64,000 bases of DNA from the NCBI GenBank assembly GCA_965116215.1, contig OZ220494.1, positions 806,001-870,000 of the forward strand. Direction: 5' to 3'. This document shows, one piece after another, positions 1 to 7,833 of this stretch (positions are counted from its first letter, which is position 1; each line of letters opens with the position of its first letter). Position numbers and translations under genes: made by a program. A model generated the notes under the pieces. The model was not told the origin of the DNA. It searched no databases and worked only from the letters and a program-made list of their open reading frames with translations. Origin of the DNA: CBDBKL01 sp965116215 (lineage in GTDB: Bacteria > Bdellovibrionota > Bdellovibrionia > Bdellovibrionales > JAKFYE01).

Positions 1-398
1 GTCGGAATAGAGTAAAGAATATCTACAAACCTCATCATAAGGGCATCAGTTTTTCCACCTATCCAACCTGATACCATCCCATATATCAAACCTATCGCTA
101 AAGAAATGACAGCCGTTAAAATAGCTACAGCCATAGATATTCTAGCTCCATAAATAATACGTGAAAAAAGATCTCGCCCCAAACTATCTGTGCCTAGAAG
201 ATTTATGCTATTGGGTCCTAAAAGGGCACGATCAATATTTTGAGTCTCAAAAGAATAAGGGGCAATTTGGACAGCAAAAACACTCACAAAGCAAACAAAA
301 ATAATATACCAGCCTGAGAGAACAGCCGGTTTATTTCTTTTTAAACGTTTCCAAGAATCAATCCATAAACTATTAGACTTGTATTTTTTTGGGTTCAT
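1..398 (-). CDS. oppC: Oligopeptide/dipeptide ABC transporter permease, OppC/DppC type (partial)
   Basis: The N-terminal 132 residues of an inner-membrane permease; the gene runs off the left edge. I translated it by hand from the ATG at 398. Residues about 27-45 form the first membrane helix. Residues 69-80 hold GTDSLGRDLFSR, a hallmark of OppC/DppC permeases. A second hydrophobic segment covers about 88-113. OppC pairs with OppB as the channel for peptides delivered by the periplasmic binding protein. It should follow oppB directly, but here a protease gene and repeats lie between; its start is only 8 bases after the protease stop codon and I see no good ribosome-binding site, so it may depend on read-through from the protease gene. 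Family assignment is firm; the substrate (peptide, nickel or other) is not determined. Confidence 0.9.
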   Translation of the reverse strand, partial: MNPKKYKSNSLWIDSWKRLKRNKPAVLSGWYIIFVCFVSVFAVQIAPYSFETQNIDRALLGPNSINLLGTDSLGRDLFSRIIYGARISMAVAILTAVISLAIGLIYGMVSGWIGGKTDALMMRFVDILYSIP

Positions 399-406
399 GA
401 CATTTT

Positions 407-1663
407 TTAATAGCACCGTTGACTCTGTTTATATTTTCTCTTCCAGTACAGGGCTTTTAGAAGGTTTTTTCTTACGCCTTGTCCTTTAGCATAAAGTAAA
501 GCCAGATTATATTGAGCTTTTTTATATCCCTGCTCTGCAGCCTTCTCATACCAATAACGAGCCTTTTGAAAATCCCTCTCAACCCCTAGCCCTTCAAGAT
601 ACATGATGCCCAACTCATTCTGAGCCAGCTTATATCCCTGCTCTGCAGCCTTCTTATACCAATAACGAGCCTTTTGAAAATCCCTCTCACCCCCCAGTCC
701 TCGAGAATACATGAAACCTAAATCATTTTGAGCATATTTATATCCCCGCTCTGCAGCCTTTGTATACCAATAACGAGTCTCTTGAAGATTTGATCTTATA
801 TTATCGTTATACCACATACCCAGAAGAAACATATCCTCTGCTGTTTTGACATCGGCATGAAGAACACGTCTCTTTACCGACTCAGGAGATATACGACCAA
901 GACCAACTACCCCCTCCCTTTTTAAAAGCTCTTTATTCTCCTCTATTAAAGTCTTTAACTTATGAATCGGGACAACAACAGTCTGTTGGGGATTTATATT
1001 TACTATTATAGAACGCACCACTCCAATAACTTTTAAATCCTGTGAAAAAACAGGCGAACCACTAGAACCAATTTCAGTAAAAGCTGTTGTATAAAACAGT
1101 TCATTTCCTACACGCATCCCAATAAAGCCTTCAGAAAAAGCAACTTTTATACTCTTTTCTGTACCAGGATATGTCTGAAAAGGGAGTTCTTCAAAGCTGA
1201 TACCCTTGACCTGTTGAATAAGATCCAAAAAAGGATAACCAATAGTAAAACTGCTTCGATCTCTAATAATATCCCTATCATTTCCTAAAGTCAGAGGAGT
1301 ATAGTTGTCATTTGTTACTGTCTTAATAATTGCCAAATCGTTCTGGCGATCTACAACCAGTACCCTTCCGAAATCCTCCATCTTTCTTGGAGTGATCACT
1401 TCCATATATACAGATTTATGAGTGTCATGAATCAAATTTTCAACCGCATGATAATTTGTGACCAATAGGTTTTCTGTTATAAAGAAACCACTCCCTTGCC
1501 GAAGGCTATCTCTATCATAAACCATTGCAACAGATGGGCTTAAATTTTTATAATCCCTTTCATCAACCCCGTACGATAAGAGAGCAAAGAAGTAAACAAT
1601 AAAAAATAAGACACTCTTGGCTCTATATATAGACTTTAAAAATAATCCTCTTTTTGATTTCAT
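407..1663 (-). CDS. Secreted trypsin-like serine protease with C-terminal Sel1 repeats
   Basis: A 418-residue protein with a signal peptide or anchor (hydrophobic 17-32). Residues about 40-240 are a trypsin/HtrA-like fold with the full triad: His72 in TNYHAV, Asp109 in RQNDLAII and Ser201 in EIGSSGSPVF. There is no PDZ domain. Residues about 273-412 are four Sel1-type repeats (A..G...AQ..LG.MY..G.GV.RD..KA..WY.KAAEQG), two of them nearly identical even at DNA level, which indicates recent internal duplication. Sel1 repeats usually bind protein partners, so this may be a periplasmic quality-control or envelope protease with an adaptor region; that role is inference. A GAGGA lies about 10 bases before the ATG. 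The gene sits between oppB and oppC, an unusual place that suggests insertion into the operon. Confidence 0.85.
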   Translation of the reverse strand: MKSKRGLFLKSIYRAKSVLFFIVYFFALLSYGVDERDYKNLSPSVAMVYDRDSLRQGSGFFITENLLVTNYHAVENLIHDTHKSVYMEVITPRKMEDFGRVLVVDRQNDLAIIKTVTNDNYTPLTLGNDRDIIRDRSSFTIGYPFLDLIQQVKGISFEELPFQTYPGTEKSIKVAFSEGFIGMRVGNELFYTTAFTEIGSSGSPVFSQDLKVIGVVRSIIVNINPQQTVVVPIHKLKTLIEENKELLKREGVVGLGRISPESVKRRVLHADVKTAEDMFLLGMWYNDNIRSNLQETRYWYTKAAERGYKYAQNDLGFMYSRGLGGERDFQKARYWYKKAAEQGYKLAQNELGIMYLEGLGVERDFQKARYWYEKAAEQGYKKAQYNLALLYAKGQGVRKNLLKALYWKRKYKQSQRCY

Positions 1664-1734
1664 GTAGAGAGTTCCTCAAGCTATGTGGATATTGACCCTT
1701 CTCTAATTTTTAAAATAGCCTAGTTCATTGCTAC

Positions 1735-1795
1735 AGGCTAAAAGCATAAGCTGAATAGTGCTCGATGCAGTGAAGAATAAAATGCACTTATCTTC
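1735..1795 (-). repeat. Worn relic of the dispersed palindromic repeat core, inverted
   Basis: Contains the complement of the repeat core: AGTGCTCGATGCAGTGAAGA is the reverse complement of a close variant of the core at 42421-42460. It is diverged and lacks arms, so it is an old fragment. Confidence 0.6.
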
Positions 1796-1917
1796 TTCAT
1801 CTCAATCAAAGCCATTATCCTATCAAATTTACGAAACAATTTTTATACTAGAGTTACAAAAAGGCCTCTCATTCTCTTTTTTTAAAAAAAATTCAAAACA
1901 TGGATAAATAAGATTCT

Positions 1918-2000
1918 ATATATCCGTAAAAAGATCGCTCTCACCTTTGATCACATCAAGTACTCTCCAGCTTACGCCTTTAGTTTTCGGCAGAAACAGA
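1918..2000 (+). repeat. Diverged core copy of the dispersed palindromic repeat
   Basis: TATCCGT...AGATCG...CATCAAGTACTCTCCAGCTTACGCCTTTAG follows the same order of blocks as the core in the 42 kb array, but with many substitutions and no clear arms. Confidence 0.55.
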
Positions 2001-2040
2001 TCTATGATTTTTAGAATACATCCTGAAAATTGTGGACAAT

Positions 2041-2225
2041 GAGGGAGAAAAGGATTTTTATCTTTATCTTAAAGCGAGTTTTTCAAAGCGCAGGGCGTAT
2101 CCGCAAAAAGTCAACGTGTTCTATGCTTAATGGTATCAAACTCTATCCAACCAAAGATCTGAAGATTCAGCGGAGACGAGCTGCAAACCTTAAGAGCTGC
2201 CTCAGATTTTGGAAGTCTCCAGAAT
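2041..2225 (+). repeat. Dispersed palindromic repeat, copy 1 at the opp locus
   Basis: The left arm carries the blocks CTTAAAGCGAGTTTTTCAAA and GCGCAGGGCGTATCCGC. The core carries TTCTATGCTTAATGGTATCA. The right arm begins GCGGAGACGAGCTGC. Positions 2088-2190 match 2296-2398 of the next copy with one difference (period 208 bases), so the two copies arose by a recent tandem duplication or are under homogenisation. The outer end of the right arm is diverged. Confidence 0.8.
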
Positions 2226-2256
2226 GATTTGCGCCCCTGAAGTAGAAAAAGGGAAG

Positions 2257-2439
2257 AAGAGTTTTTCTTAAGGTTTTCAAAACGAGTTTTCTGAGGCGCA
2301 GGGCGTATCCGCAAAAAGTCAACGTGTTCTATGCTTAATGGTATCAAACTCTATCCAACCAAAGATCTGAAGATTCAGCGGAGACGAGCTGCGAACCTCA
2401 GAGTTGTCTGAGATTTTGAAAGCCTTAAGAAAAACTCTT
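2257..2439 (+). repeat. Complete palindromic (MITE-like) repeat with 26-base terminal inverted repeats
   Basis: The ends at 2257-2282 and 2414-2439 are inverted repeats with one mismatch, beginning AAGAGTTTTTCTTAAGG. Pairing continues inward less perfectly: CTGAGG..CGCAG..CGT.TCCGC in the left arm (to about 2311) against GCGGAGACGAGCTGCG.ACCTCAG in the right arm (from about 2375). Arms of about 55-65 bases flank a core of about 65 bases. A transcript would fold into one long hairpin. There is no reading frame for a transposase. Resemblance to a MITE is structural only; I do not recognise the family. Confidence 0.85.
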
Positions 2440-2487
2440 ACTGCTTTTATCTTATTTACAGCAAAACCCAAAAGAAGATAAACTGTG

Positions 2488-2557
2488 AACTCCAGAGTTG
2501 TCTGAGATTTTGGAAGCCTTAAGAAAAACTCTGCCTACTTATTATCTTAAAAATCCA
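2488..2557 (+). repeat. Solo right arm of the palindromic repeat
   Basis: Repeats the right-arm end (CTCCAGAGTTGTCTGAG, then TTTTGGAAGCCTTAAGAAAA and ACTCT) without core or left arm. It is followed by a CTTATTATCTTA tail that resembles the tail after the 51 kb copy. It lies about 30 bases downstream of oppB. Confidence 0.7.
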
Positions 2558-2586
2558 ATGCCAGAGAAAAGCCCAATACCTCTTGC

Positions 2587-3654
2587 TCATTCGAGTTTCA
2601 CCCTGGGATCAATAATGACATAAAGCAAATCGACAATCATATTTGCCAATATGAGCATCACGGAATACATTAATGTCAGTCCTAATATAAGAGGATAATC
2701 CCTATTGGTTACACTAAGTATAAAGTGTTTCCCCATACCCGGAATTGCAAAAATCAATTCAATAACAAAAGAGCCCGATAAGATGCCCACTATGAGTGGG
2801 CCTGATATTGTAATAACAGGGATCAAAGAATTTTTTAAAGCATGTTTAAAAAGTACAACTTTTACATCAAGACCTTTCGCATAAGCCGTTCTAATAAAAT
2901 CACTTTTAATAATATCCAGAACACTTGATCGAGTCAGTCTTGCAATGACAGCAATCGGACGTACACCTAAAACACATACAGGTAAAATATAATGAATAGG
3001 ACTTGACCAGAGAGCTGGAGGTAAAATTCCTAACCAAATAGAAAATATAAGTATAGCAATGCCGGCAACAACAAAATTAGGAAGAGCTACCCCACTAATG
3101 GCAAAAATCATCGCACAAGCATCCCATCTGGTATTGTGCTTTAATGCAGCAATAAGACCAAGAGGAATCCCAATACAAAAACTTATAAGTAGTGCATAGA
3201 AACCCAATTTAAAAGATGCAGGAATCGTTTCAGCAATAATTGTAGAAACATCCCTTCCAATATACTTATAAGATTCCCCCAAATCACCACGAACTAAATT
3301 TTTAAAGTAATTCAAATACTGAACATAAATAGGAGCATTCAAGTTATATCTGGCTTGTATATTCGCCTTCACTGCTGGAGGTAAGGCTTTCTCTGAATCA
3401 AAAGGGCCTCCAGGCAATAACCGTAAAAGACCAAAAACTAAAGAGGCAATAACAAAAACTGTAAATACAGCTTCTAAGATGCGTTTCATAGCATAAGCAA
3501 AAAGATTTTTGGTTGCAATCACATAAGCACCTCCCAAAAGTAATAAAGACACATTCAACCAAATCAAATAACCAGAGACCTTATATCCCATCCAGTCTGT
3601 CGCAATTGTGAAAAACAGAGAAGTAAGAAGAAGTAGACAAATTATTTTATTCAC
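2587..3654 (-). CDS. oppB: Oligopeptide/dipeptide ABC transporter permease, OppB/DppB type
   Basis: A 355-residue inner-membrane permease. The family core starts near residue 55 (YAMKRILEAVFTVFVIAS) and carries LLPGGPF, a long periplasmic loop, and the cytoplasmic loop with RLTRSSVLDIIKSDFIRTAYAKGL that contacts the ATPase. The end, DLLYVIIDPRVKLE, is typical. The first 53 residues are an extra N-terminal part with two predicted membrane segments, absent from most OppB proteins. The start is a GTG overlapping the oppA stop by 4 bases (GTGA), so the two are translationally coupled. OppB normally forms a heterodimer with OppC, whose gene follows only after a 2.2 kb interruption. Confidence 0.93.
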   Translation of the reverse strand: MNKIICLLLLTSLFFTIATDWMGYKVSGYLIWLNVSLLLLGGAYVIATKNLFAYAMKRILEAVFTVFVIASLVFGLLRLLPGGPFDSEKALPPAVKANIQARYNLNAPIYVQYLNYFKNLVRGDLGESYKYIGRDVSTIIAETIPASFKLGFYALLISFCIGIPLGLIAALKHNTRWDACAMIFAISGVALPNFVVAGIAILIFSIWLGILPPALWSSPIHYILPVCVLGVRPIAVIARLTRSSVLDIIKSDFIRTAYAKGLDVKVVLFKHALKNSLIPVITISGPLIVGILSGSFVIELIFAIPGMGKHFILSVTNRDYPLILGLTLMYSVMLILANMIVDLLYVIIDPRVKLE

Positions 3655-5276
3655 TGAATAGAAACTCTTGTATAAACACGTTGATCCATCACATTGACAG
3701 GGAAGTCTTTCAACCTGTTGGATATCAATTGATTTCTCACTCCTGAATAAATAGGAATCACAGCCGCATCTTCTTCAAGCATAATCTTTTGCGCTTCATT
3801 ATATAGCTTCAAACGCTTTTGAGAGTCCATTTCACTCACAGCCGCTTCTATAAGTGCATCATATTTTTTGTTGACCCAACGACCTCGATTATTATCTGAA
3901 TAAGATAGCATAAGGGACATAAAATTATTAGGATGTGGATAATCTGCCATCCAACCCAAGCGAAAGATAGGGTAAGGATCAGCATTTAAGGTTGATAGAT
4001 AAACTTTCCATTCCTCATTTTTTAACTCCACACTTATACTTAAATGCTTTTTCAATTGTTGCTGAATATTTTCTGCAATTCTTTTGTGATTATCCGTTGT
4101 ATTAAAACCAATAACAACTTTAGGCATCTTCTCTACCTTTTCATACCCTGCCTTCTTAAGATATTCTTTAGCCTTCTTAGGATCAAATTTCAATCCAACA
4201 CTTTGATTATAGCCACTCATCCCCTTAGGAATCCAATTAGAAGTGGGACTCTCTCCTCCACCTAACATACGTGTCACTTCATCACGATCAATAGCATGTA
4301 CAAAGGCCTTTCTCACATTGACATCATCAAAAGGTTTCTTCATCACATTAAATCCATAGTAATAAAGAAGAAGATTTCCTTTTGAAACAAACTCAGGCTT
4401 TTGTTTAAGAATGGAAATTTCTGTTGAAGGTAATTCTTTTTGATAATCCAATTTCCCAGATTCAAACAAAGAAATAGCTGTTGATTCCTCATTAATCATA
4501 TAAGCCAAAACATTTTTGACCTTAGGTTTCTCTCCCCAGTAGTTTTCATTTCTTTCAAGAACAATAGCCTTATCATGCTCCCAAACTTTTAAAATAAATG
4601 GCCCTAGAGTGACAATATTTTTAGCCTCTGTCCATTTCCCTTCCCCATACTTGTTTACGATATCCAGACGAATAGGGTAAGTTGAGTGATGAGCTAAAAG
4701 ATGGGGGAAAAAATTCATAGATTTTTTAAGTTCAATCAGTAGCTCATATTTATTGACAGCTTTTACACCAACTTTAGAAAAATCCTTAAATTCACCAGAA
4801 TTATACTCCTTTGCTCCCTGAATATTAAAAATAAAATAAGCATACTCAGAAGCTGTCATAGGGTGAAGAAGCCTTTTCCAACCATCAATAACATGTTGTG
4901 CTTCAAACTCTACACCGTCTGTCCACTTCACTCCTTTACGTAACGTCACTCTCCATGTCTTAGCTTTATTGGTTGATTCCCATTTTTCAGCCAACAGAGG
5001 ACGAAGAGGTAAATCGAGGTCATAGAGGTCATAATCAGCTAACCCATCCATAATATTTTTTTGAATTTCATGAGAGGTGGTATCTGTTGACTTACTCCAA
5101 TCAAGAGTTGGCGGTTCTGTATTAATGTTAATAACAATAGTCTCTTTAATATCAAGGTCATATTCCAAAGATTTTTTTATACATCCAGTAAGCAGAGTCA
5201 TTATCAAAAAAACAACTATTGGAGTCACATTTCCAGCTCTCTTCTCATTTATACAATATTCATTCATAGCAGTCAT
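3651..5276 (-). CDS. oppA: Extracellular oligopeptide-binding lipoprotein (SBP family 5)
   Basis: A 541-residue periplasmic binding protein anchored as a lipoprotein: the hydrophobic segment ends in LLTGC, with Cys32 as lipidation site. It shows the family pattern EPPTLDWSKSTD near the mature N terminus, TWRVTLRKGVKWTDG, and ALIEAAVSEMD near the C terminus. It captures peptides (or related solutes) and hands them to OppBC. I chose the ATG at 5276 rather than one 24 bases upstream because a perfect GGAGG lies 5 bases before it. It is the first gene of the opp operon here. Confidence 0.92.
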   Translation of the reverse strand: MTAMNEYCINEKRAGNVTPIVVFLIMTLLTGCIKKSLEYDLDIKETIVININTEPPTLDWSKSTDTTSHEIQKNIMDGLADYDLYDLDLPLRPLLAEKWESTNKAKTWRVTLRKGVKWTDGVEFEAQHVIDGWKRLLHPMTASEYAYFIFNIQGAKEYNSGEFKDFSKVGVKAVNKYELLIELKKSMNFFPHLLAHHSTYPIRLDIVNKYGEGKWTEAKNIVTLGPFILKVWEHDKAIVLERNENYWGEKPKVKNVLAYMINEESTAISLFESGKLDYQKELPSTEISILKQKPEFVSKGNLLLYYYGFNVMKKPFDDVNVRKAFVHAIDRDEVTRMLGGGESPTSNWIPKGMSGYNQSVGLKFDPKKAKEYLKKAGYEKVEKMPKVVIGFNTTDNHKRIAENIQQQLKKHLSISVELKNEEWKVYLSTLNADPYPIFRLGWMADYPHPNNFMSLMLSYSDNNRGRWVNKKYDALIEAAVSEMDSQKRLKLYNEAQKIMLEEDAAVIPIYSGVRNQLISNRLKDFPVNVMDQRVYTRVSIQ

Positions 5277-5338
5277 AATACCTCCGTTTACAAAAAACAC
5301 CCATTAACACAACAAGCATATATGTACACCAATTAATT

Positions 5339-7780
5339 TTATAAATCTGACCAATCCTCTTTCGTTGGAAGAGGCCCACTCACTTTGACACCTGTAGGTT
5401 CAATCAGCCCTATCAAAGAATCACTATTCACTCTAGTGTAGAGCCGAAAATACATAAAGTAATTAGAGATAACCTTTTTAGTATAATTACGCGTCTCCCA
5501 AAAGGGAATGTGCTCTATAAATTCATCCATTGTTAAATGTCCAAAAGACTTTATCCACCTGGTCACCCTATGTGGACCTGCATTATAACTAGCTGCCACT
5601 AAAGGAACTTGCCCCCCCCATTTATTATAGAGTCTCTTCAAATAACGAACACCTATTTGAATATTTGTCTTTGGGTCAAATAAGTTCGTATATTTTAAAT
5701 CCAATAGAATAGCTACCTTTTGAGCCGTATAAGGCATCAACTGCATCAGTCCAACGGCACCAACAGGTGAACGTGCATCTATTCTATAACGACTTTCTGC
5801 CCTCATAATTCCCCAAATAAGTTCATTGGGAACGGCAAATCTTTCCGAATAATTCATCACTAAAGAATTATACGCTCTAGGGTAAGTGAACTCCCAATAC
5901 ACTCTACTATTTAGAGATCTCTCTGCCCTCCTCTCTTGCACAAACATATTCTCCCCAATAAAACTCGATCTATGATAATCTCCATTGATTTCATATTGGA
6001 TCATAAGCAATCGTAAATCATCCTTACTCCCAGCTTGCTTTTCAATTTCATAGAGTTCATTTTTTGCCCACATTCTTAAACCCAATTTCCATAGAGTCTG
6101 AACTCTTGAAAAATTCAAATTCAGGCTTGTGTTTTGAGAACTTCTCTTTGAAAAATTTGGTAATTTAAAAATATCTTCTTCTATATCTAAATTATTGTCC
6201 CCAAATAACTCTTTATTTGAAAACAATAATTCCTCACTTTCCATCTCCTCTACCGAAACATTGGCTAAACGCCTTACGCTTTCTAAATGATCCTCAAAAT
6301 CGAATATATTACCCAAAATATGAGGATTCCAAGATTCTAATTGCAAAGATTTTTCCTTGCCATATTTGACGAAATACTGTTGATAAACCTCTTTATCTCC
6401 CAATTGCATTAAACGAGCCCGGGCCACGTGTGCATAAAACCCTTTTTGCATATCACCACCTACAAGCTCTTTAAATATCTTTTTAGCCCTAGTCCGCTCC
6501 CCTTGCTGCAGAAGGCTCATCGCCATCCAATATTTCAATTTTTTATAATAATGATGTCTTTGATATCGACGAGGGTATTTCATCTTGGATAACTTTTTTA
6601 AATCTCTATAAGCCCCTTTATAATCCCCTTTCAAATACCGAATCCAAGCCAAATACCACTTAGCATCTCTTGATAATCCTGAGCTTTTAAACCGCTGAAT
6701 AAAATCAGTAAATCTTCTAAAAGCTCCATCATAATCTTGAAACTGATAACTTAAAAAAGCAGATTGAAAAAGAGCCTCTTTTCCATCACGTGAATGTGGT
6801 CGTACCTTATAGGCTCTATAATAGGCCTCCACAGCTACTCGATATTTATGAGCTTTTGCTCCTGCTCTTCCCAGAAGCATGAGATAATCAAAGTCCTTAT
6901 TTTTGGTTCTAAAATATATAGATAAAATACGAAAGGCATCAGTAACATCCCCTTCAGAAATAAGAAATCTGGCGTAAATTTGATCGACATGATACCGAGT
7001 CGCAGGAGTCGCTCTTTTATAGAGCTTTTGAATTTCTGTCCTAGCTCTATCAGATTCCCCCGCCCACTGTAGTCTTTTTATACGTTGAATTTGATTGTTA
7101 TGACTAACAATACATTTTAACCGTTTATTCTTAAAGCGAACAGTTTGTAAATCAATACTCCAATCTTTAACACGTTCATAAGTGGGGTAACGATAATAAA
7201 GTTTGCGTGCCCACTTACACATACGCCAACGGTGCTTTTCAATACCCATAAGGTACCAAAGAATTTCAGGGTAACTTGAGTGACTCCGTCTCCGACGCTC
7301 CAAGTATCTCATATGATGTTTAGCCTGTCCGAAACGCCCTTTTTCTATGGCAAGAGTGCCCAACTCAAATCGAGCATCATAATAAAGAGGACTTAGAGGA
7401 CGTCTATCTACAACTTTTTTAAAAACGCCCGTTGCCCTTGTATCTCCTCTTTGACGATAGATTTTACCTAGATAGAAATAGACATAATCCCTTAAAAGAG
7501 TTTTTTCACGCAGAGCACGCTTCAGTGCCCTTTCTGCCTCTGCATACCTGCCTAACCTGAAATTATAGATCCCTATACCAAAGTAAATAGAAGCTTTATG
7601 AGCGGATTCTTGTCCCCCCTCTTTTCTAAGCCTTTCCAGAAACTCTACAATCCGTTTCTTATCCTCTAATTGAGCCAGCCCTCTGATGTGTTCAATATGA
7701 ACCTTATCAAAACCACTCACAGATGAAATTTCTGTAAAAAATAAGGCAATAAAAATGAAGTTTCCTATTATAAGACTCAA
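5339..7780 (-). CDS. slt: Slt-type lytic murein transglycosylase with TPR superhelix
   Basis: An 813-residue periplasmic enzyme with an N-terminal signal peptide (about 1-24). The first 600 residues are a long series of TPR-like helical repeats, as in Slt70's ring. The C-terminal SLT domain has the catalytic Glu near residue 662 in IMRAESRY, then GAVGLMQLMPYTA and VAASYNAGPHRVTRW, all classic for family 1 lytic transglycosylases. The enzyme cleaves the MurNAc-GlcNAc bond with formation of anhydro-MurNAc, for wall turnover. The start codon appears to be TTG with GAGGAG just upstream, closely spaced. It is divergent from radA; the promoters share a very short gap. Confidence 0.93.
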   Translation of the reverse strand: MSLIIGNFIFIALFFTEISSVSGFDKVHIEHIRGLAQLEDKKRIVEFLERLRKEGGQESAHKASIYFGIGIYNFRLGRYAEAERALKRALREKTLLRDYVYFYLGKIYRQRGDTRATGVFKKVVDRRPLSPLYYDARFELGTLAIEKGRFGQAKHHMRYLERRRRSHSSYPEILWYLMGIEKHRWRMCKWARKLYYRYPTYERVKDWSIDLQTVRFKNKRLKCIVSHNNQIQRIKRLQWAGESDRARTEIQKLYKRATPATRYHVDQIYARFLISEGDVTDAFRILSIYFRTKNKDFDYLMLLGRAGAKAHKYRVAVEAYYRAYKVRPHSRDGKEALFQSAFLSYQFQDYDGAFRRFTDFIQRFKSSGLSRDAKWYLAWIRYLKGDYKGAYRDLKKLSKMKYPRRYQRHHYYKKLKYWMAMSLLQQGERTRAKKIFKELVGGDMQKGFYAHVARARLMQLGDKEVYQQYFVKYGKEKSLQLESWNPHILGNIFDFEDHLESVRRLANVSVEEMESEELLFSNKELFGDNNLDIEEDIFKLPNFSKRSSQNTSLNLNFSRVQTLWKLGLRMWAKNELYEIEKQAGSKDDLRLLMIQYEINGDYHRSSFIGENMFVQERRAERSLNSRVYWEFTYPRAYNSLVMNYSERFAVPNELIWGIMRAESRYRIDARSPVGAVGLMQLMPYTAQKVAILLDLKYTNLFDPKTNIQIGVRYLKRLYNKWGGQVPLVAASYNAGPHRVTRWIKSFGHLTMDEFIEHIPFWETRNYTKKVISNYFMYFRLYTRVNSDSLIGLIEPTGVKVSGPLPTKEDWSDL

Positions 7781-7833
7781 AACTCCTCACTTTATTATTC
7801 ACTTTTGTGTGGGAACAATGGTACCTCTATTTT

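Larger units (their letters stand above)
1664..2586. other. Gene-free interval filled with repeat copies, between oppB and the protease gene
   Basis: No believable gene. From right to left on the plus strand it holds a half element (about 2488-2557), a complete palindromic element (2257-2439), a second element (about 2041-2225), a worn core copy (about 1918-2000) and an inverted relic (about 1735-1795). The protease promoter must lie between about 1664 and 1735 or inside the repeat block. Short open frames here are explained by the repeats. Confidence 0.8.

Noticed and set aside
2030..2347. Open frames on both strands (65 and 78 codons) in the opp repeat block
   Set aside because: Both are made of repeat arms, lack ribosome-binding sites and have no family resemblance.
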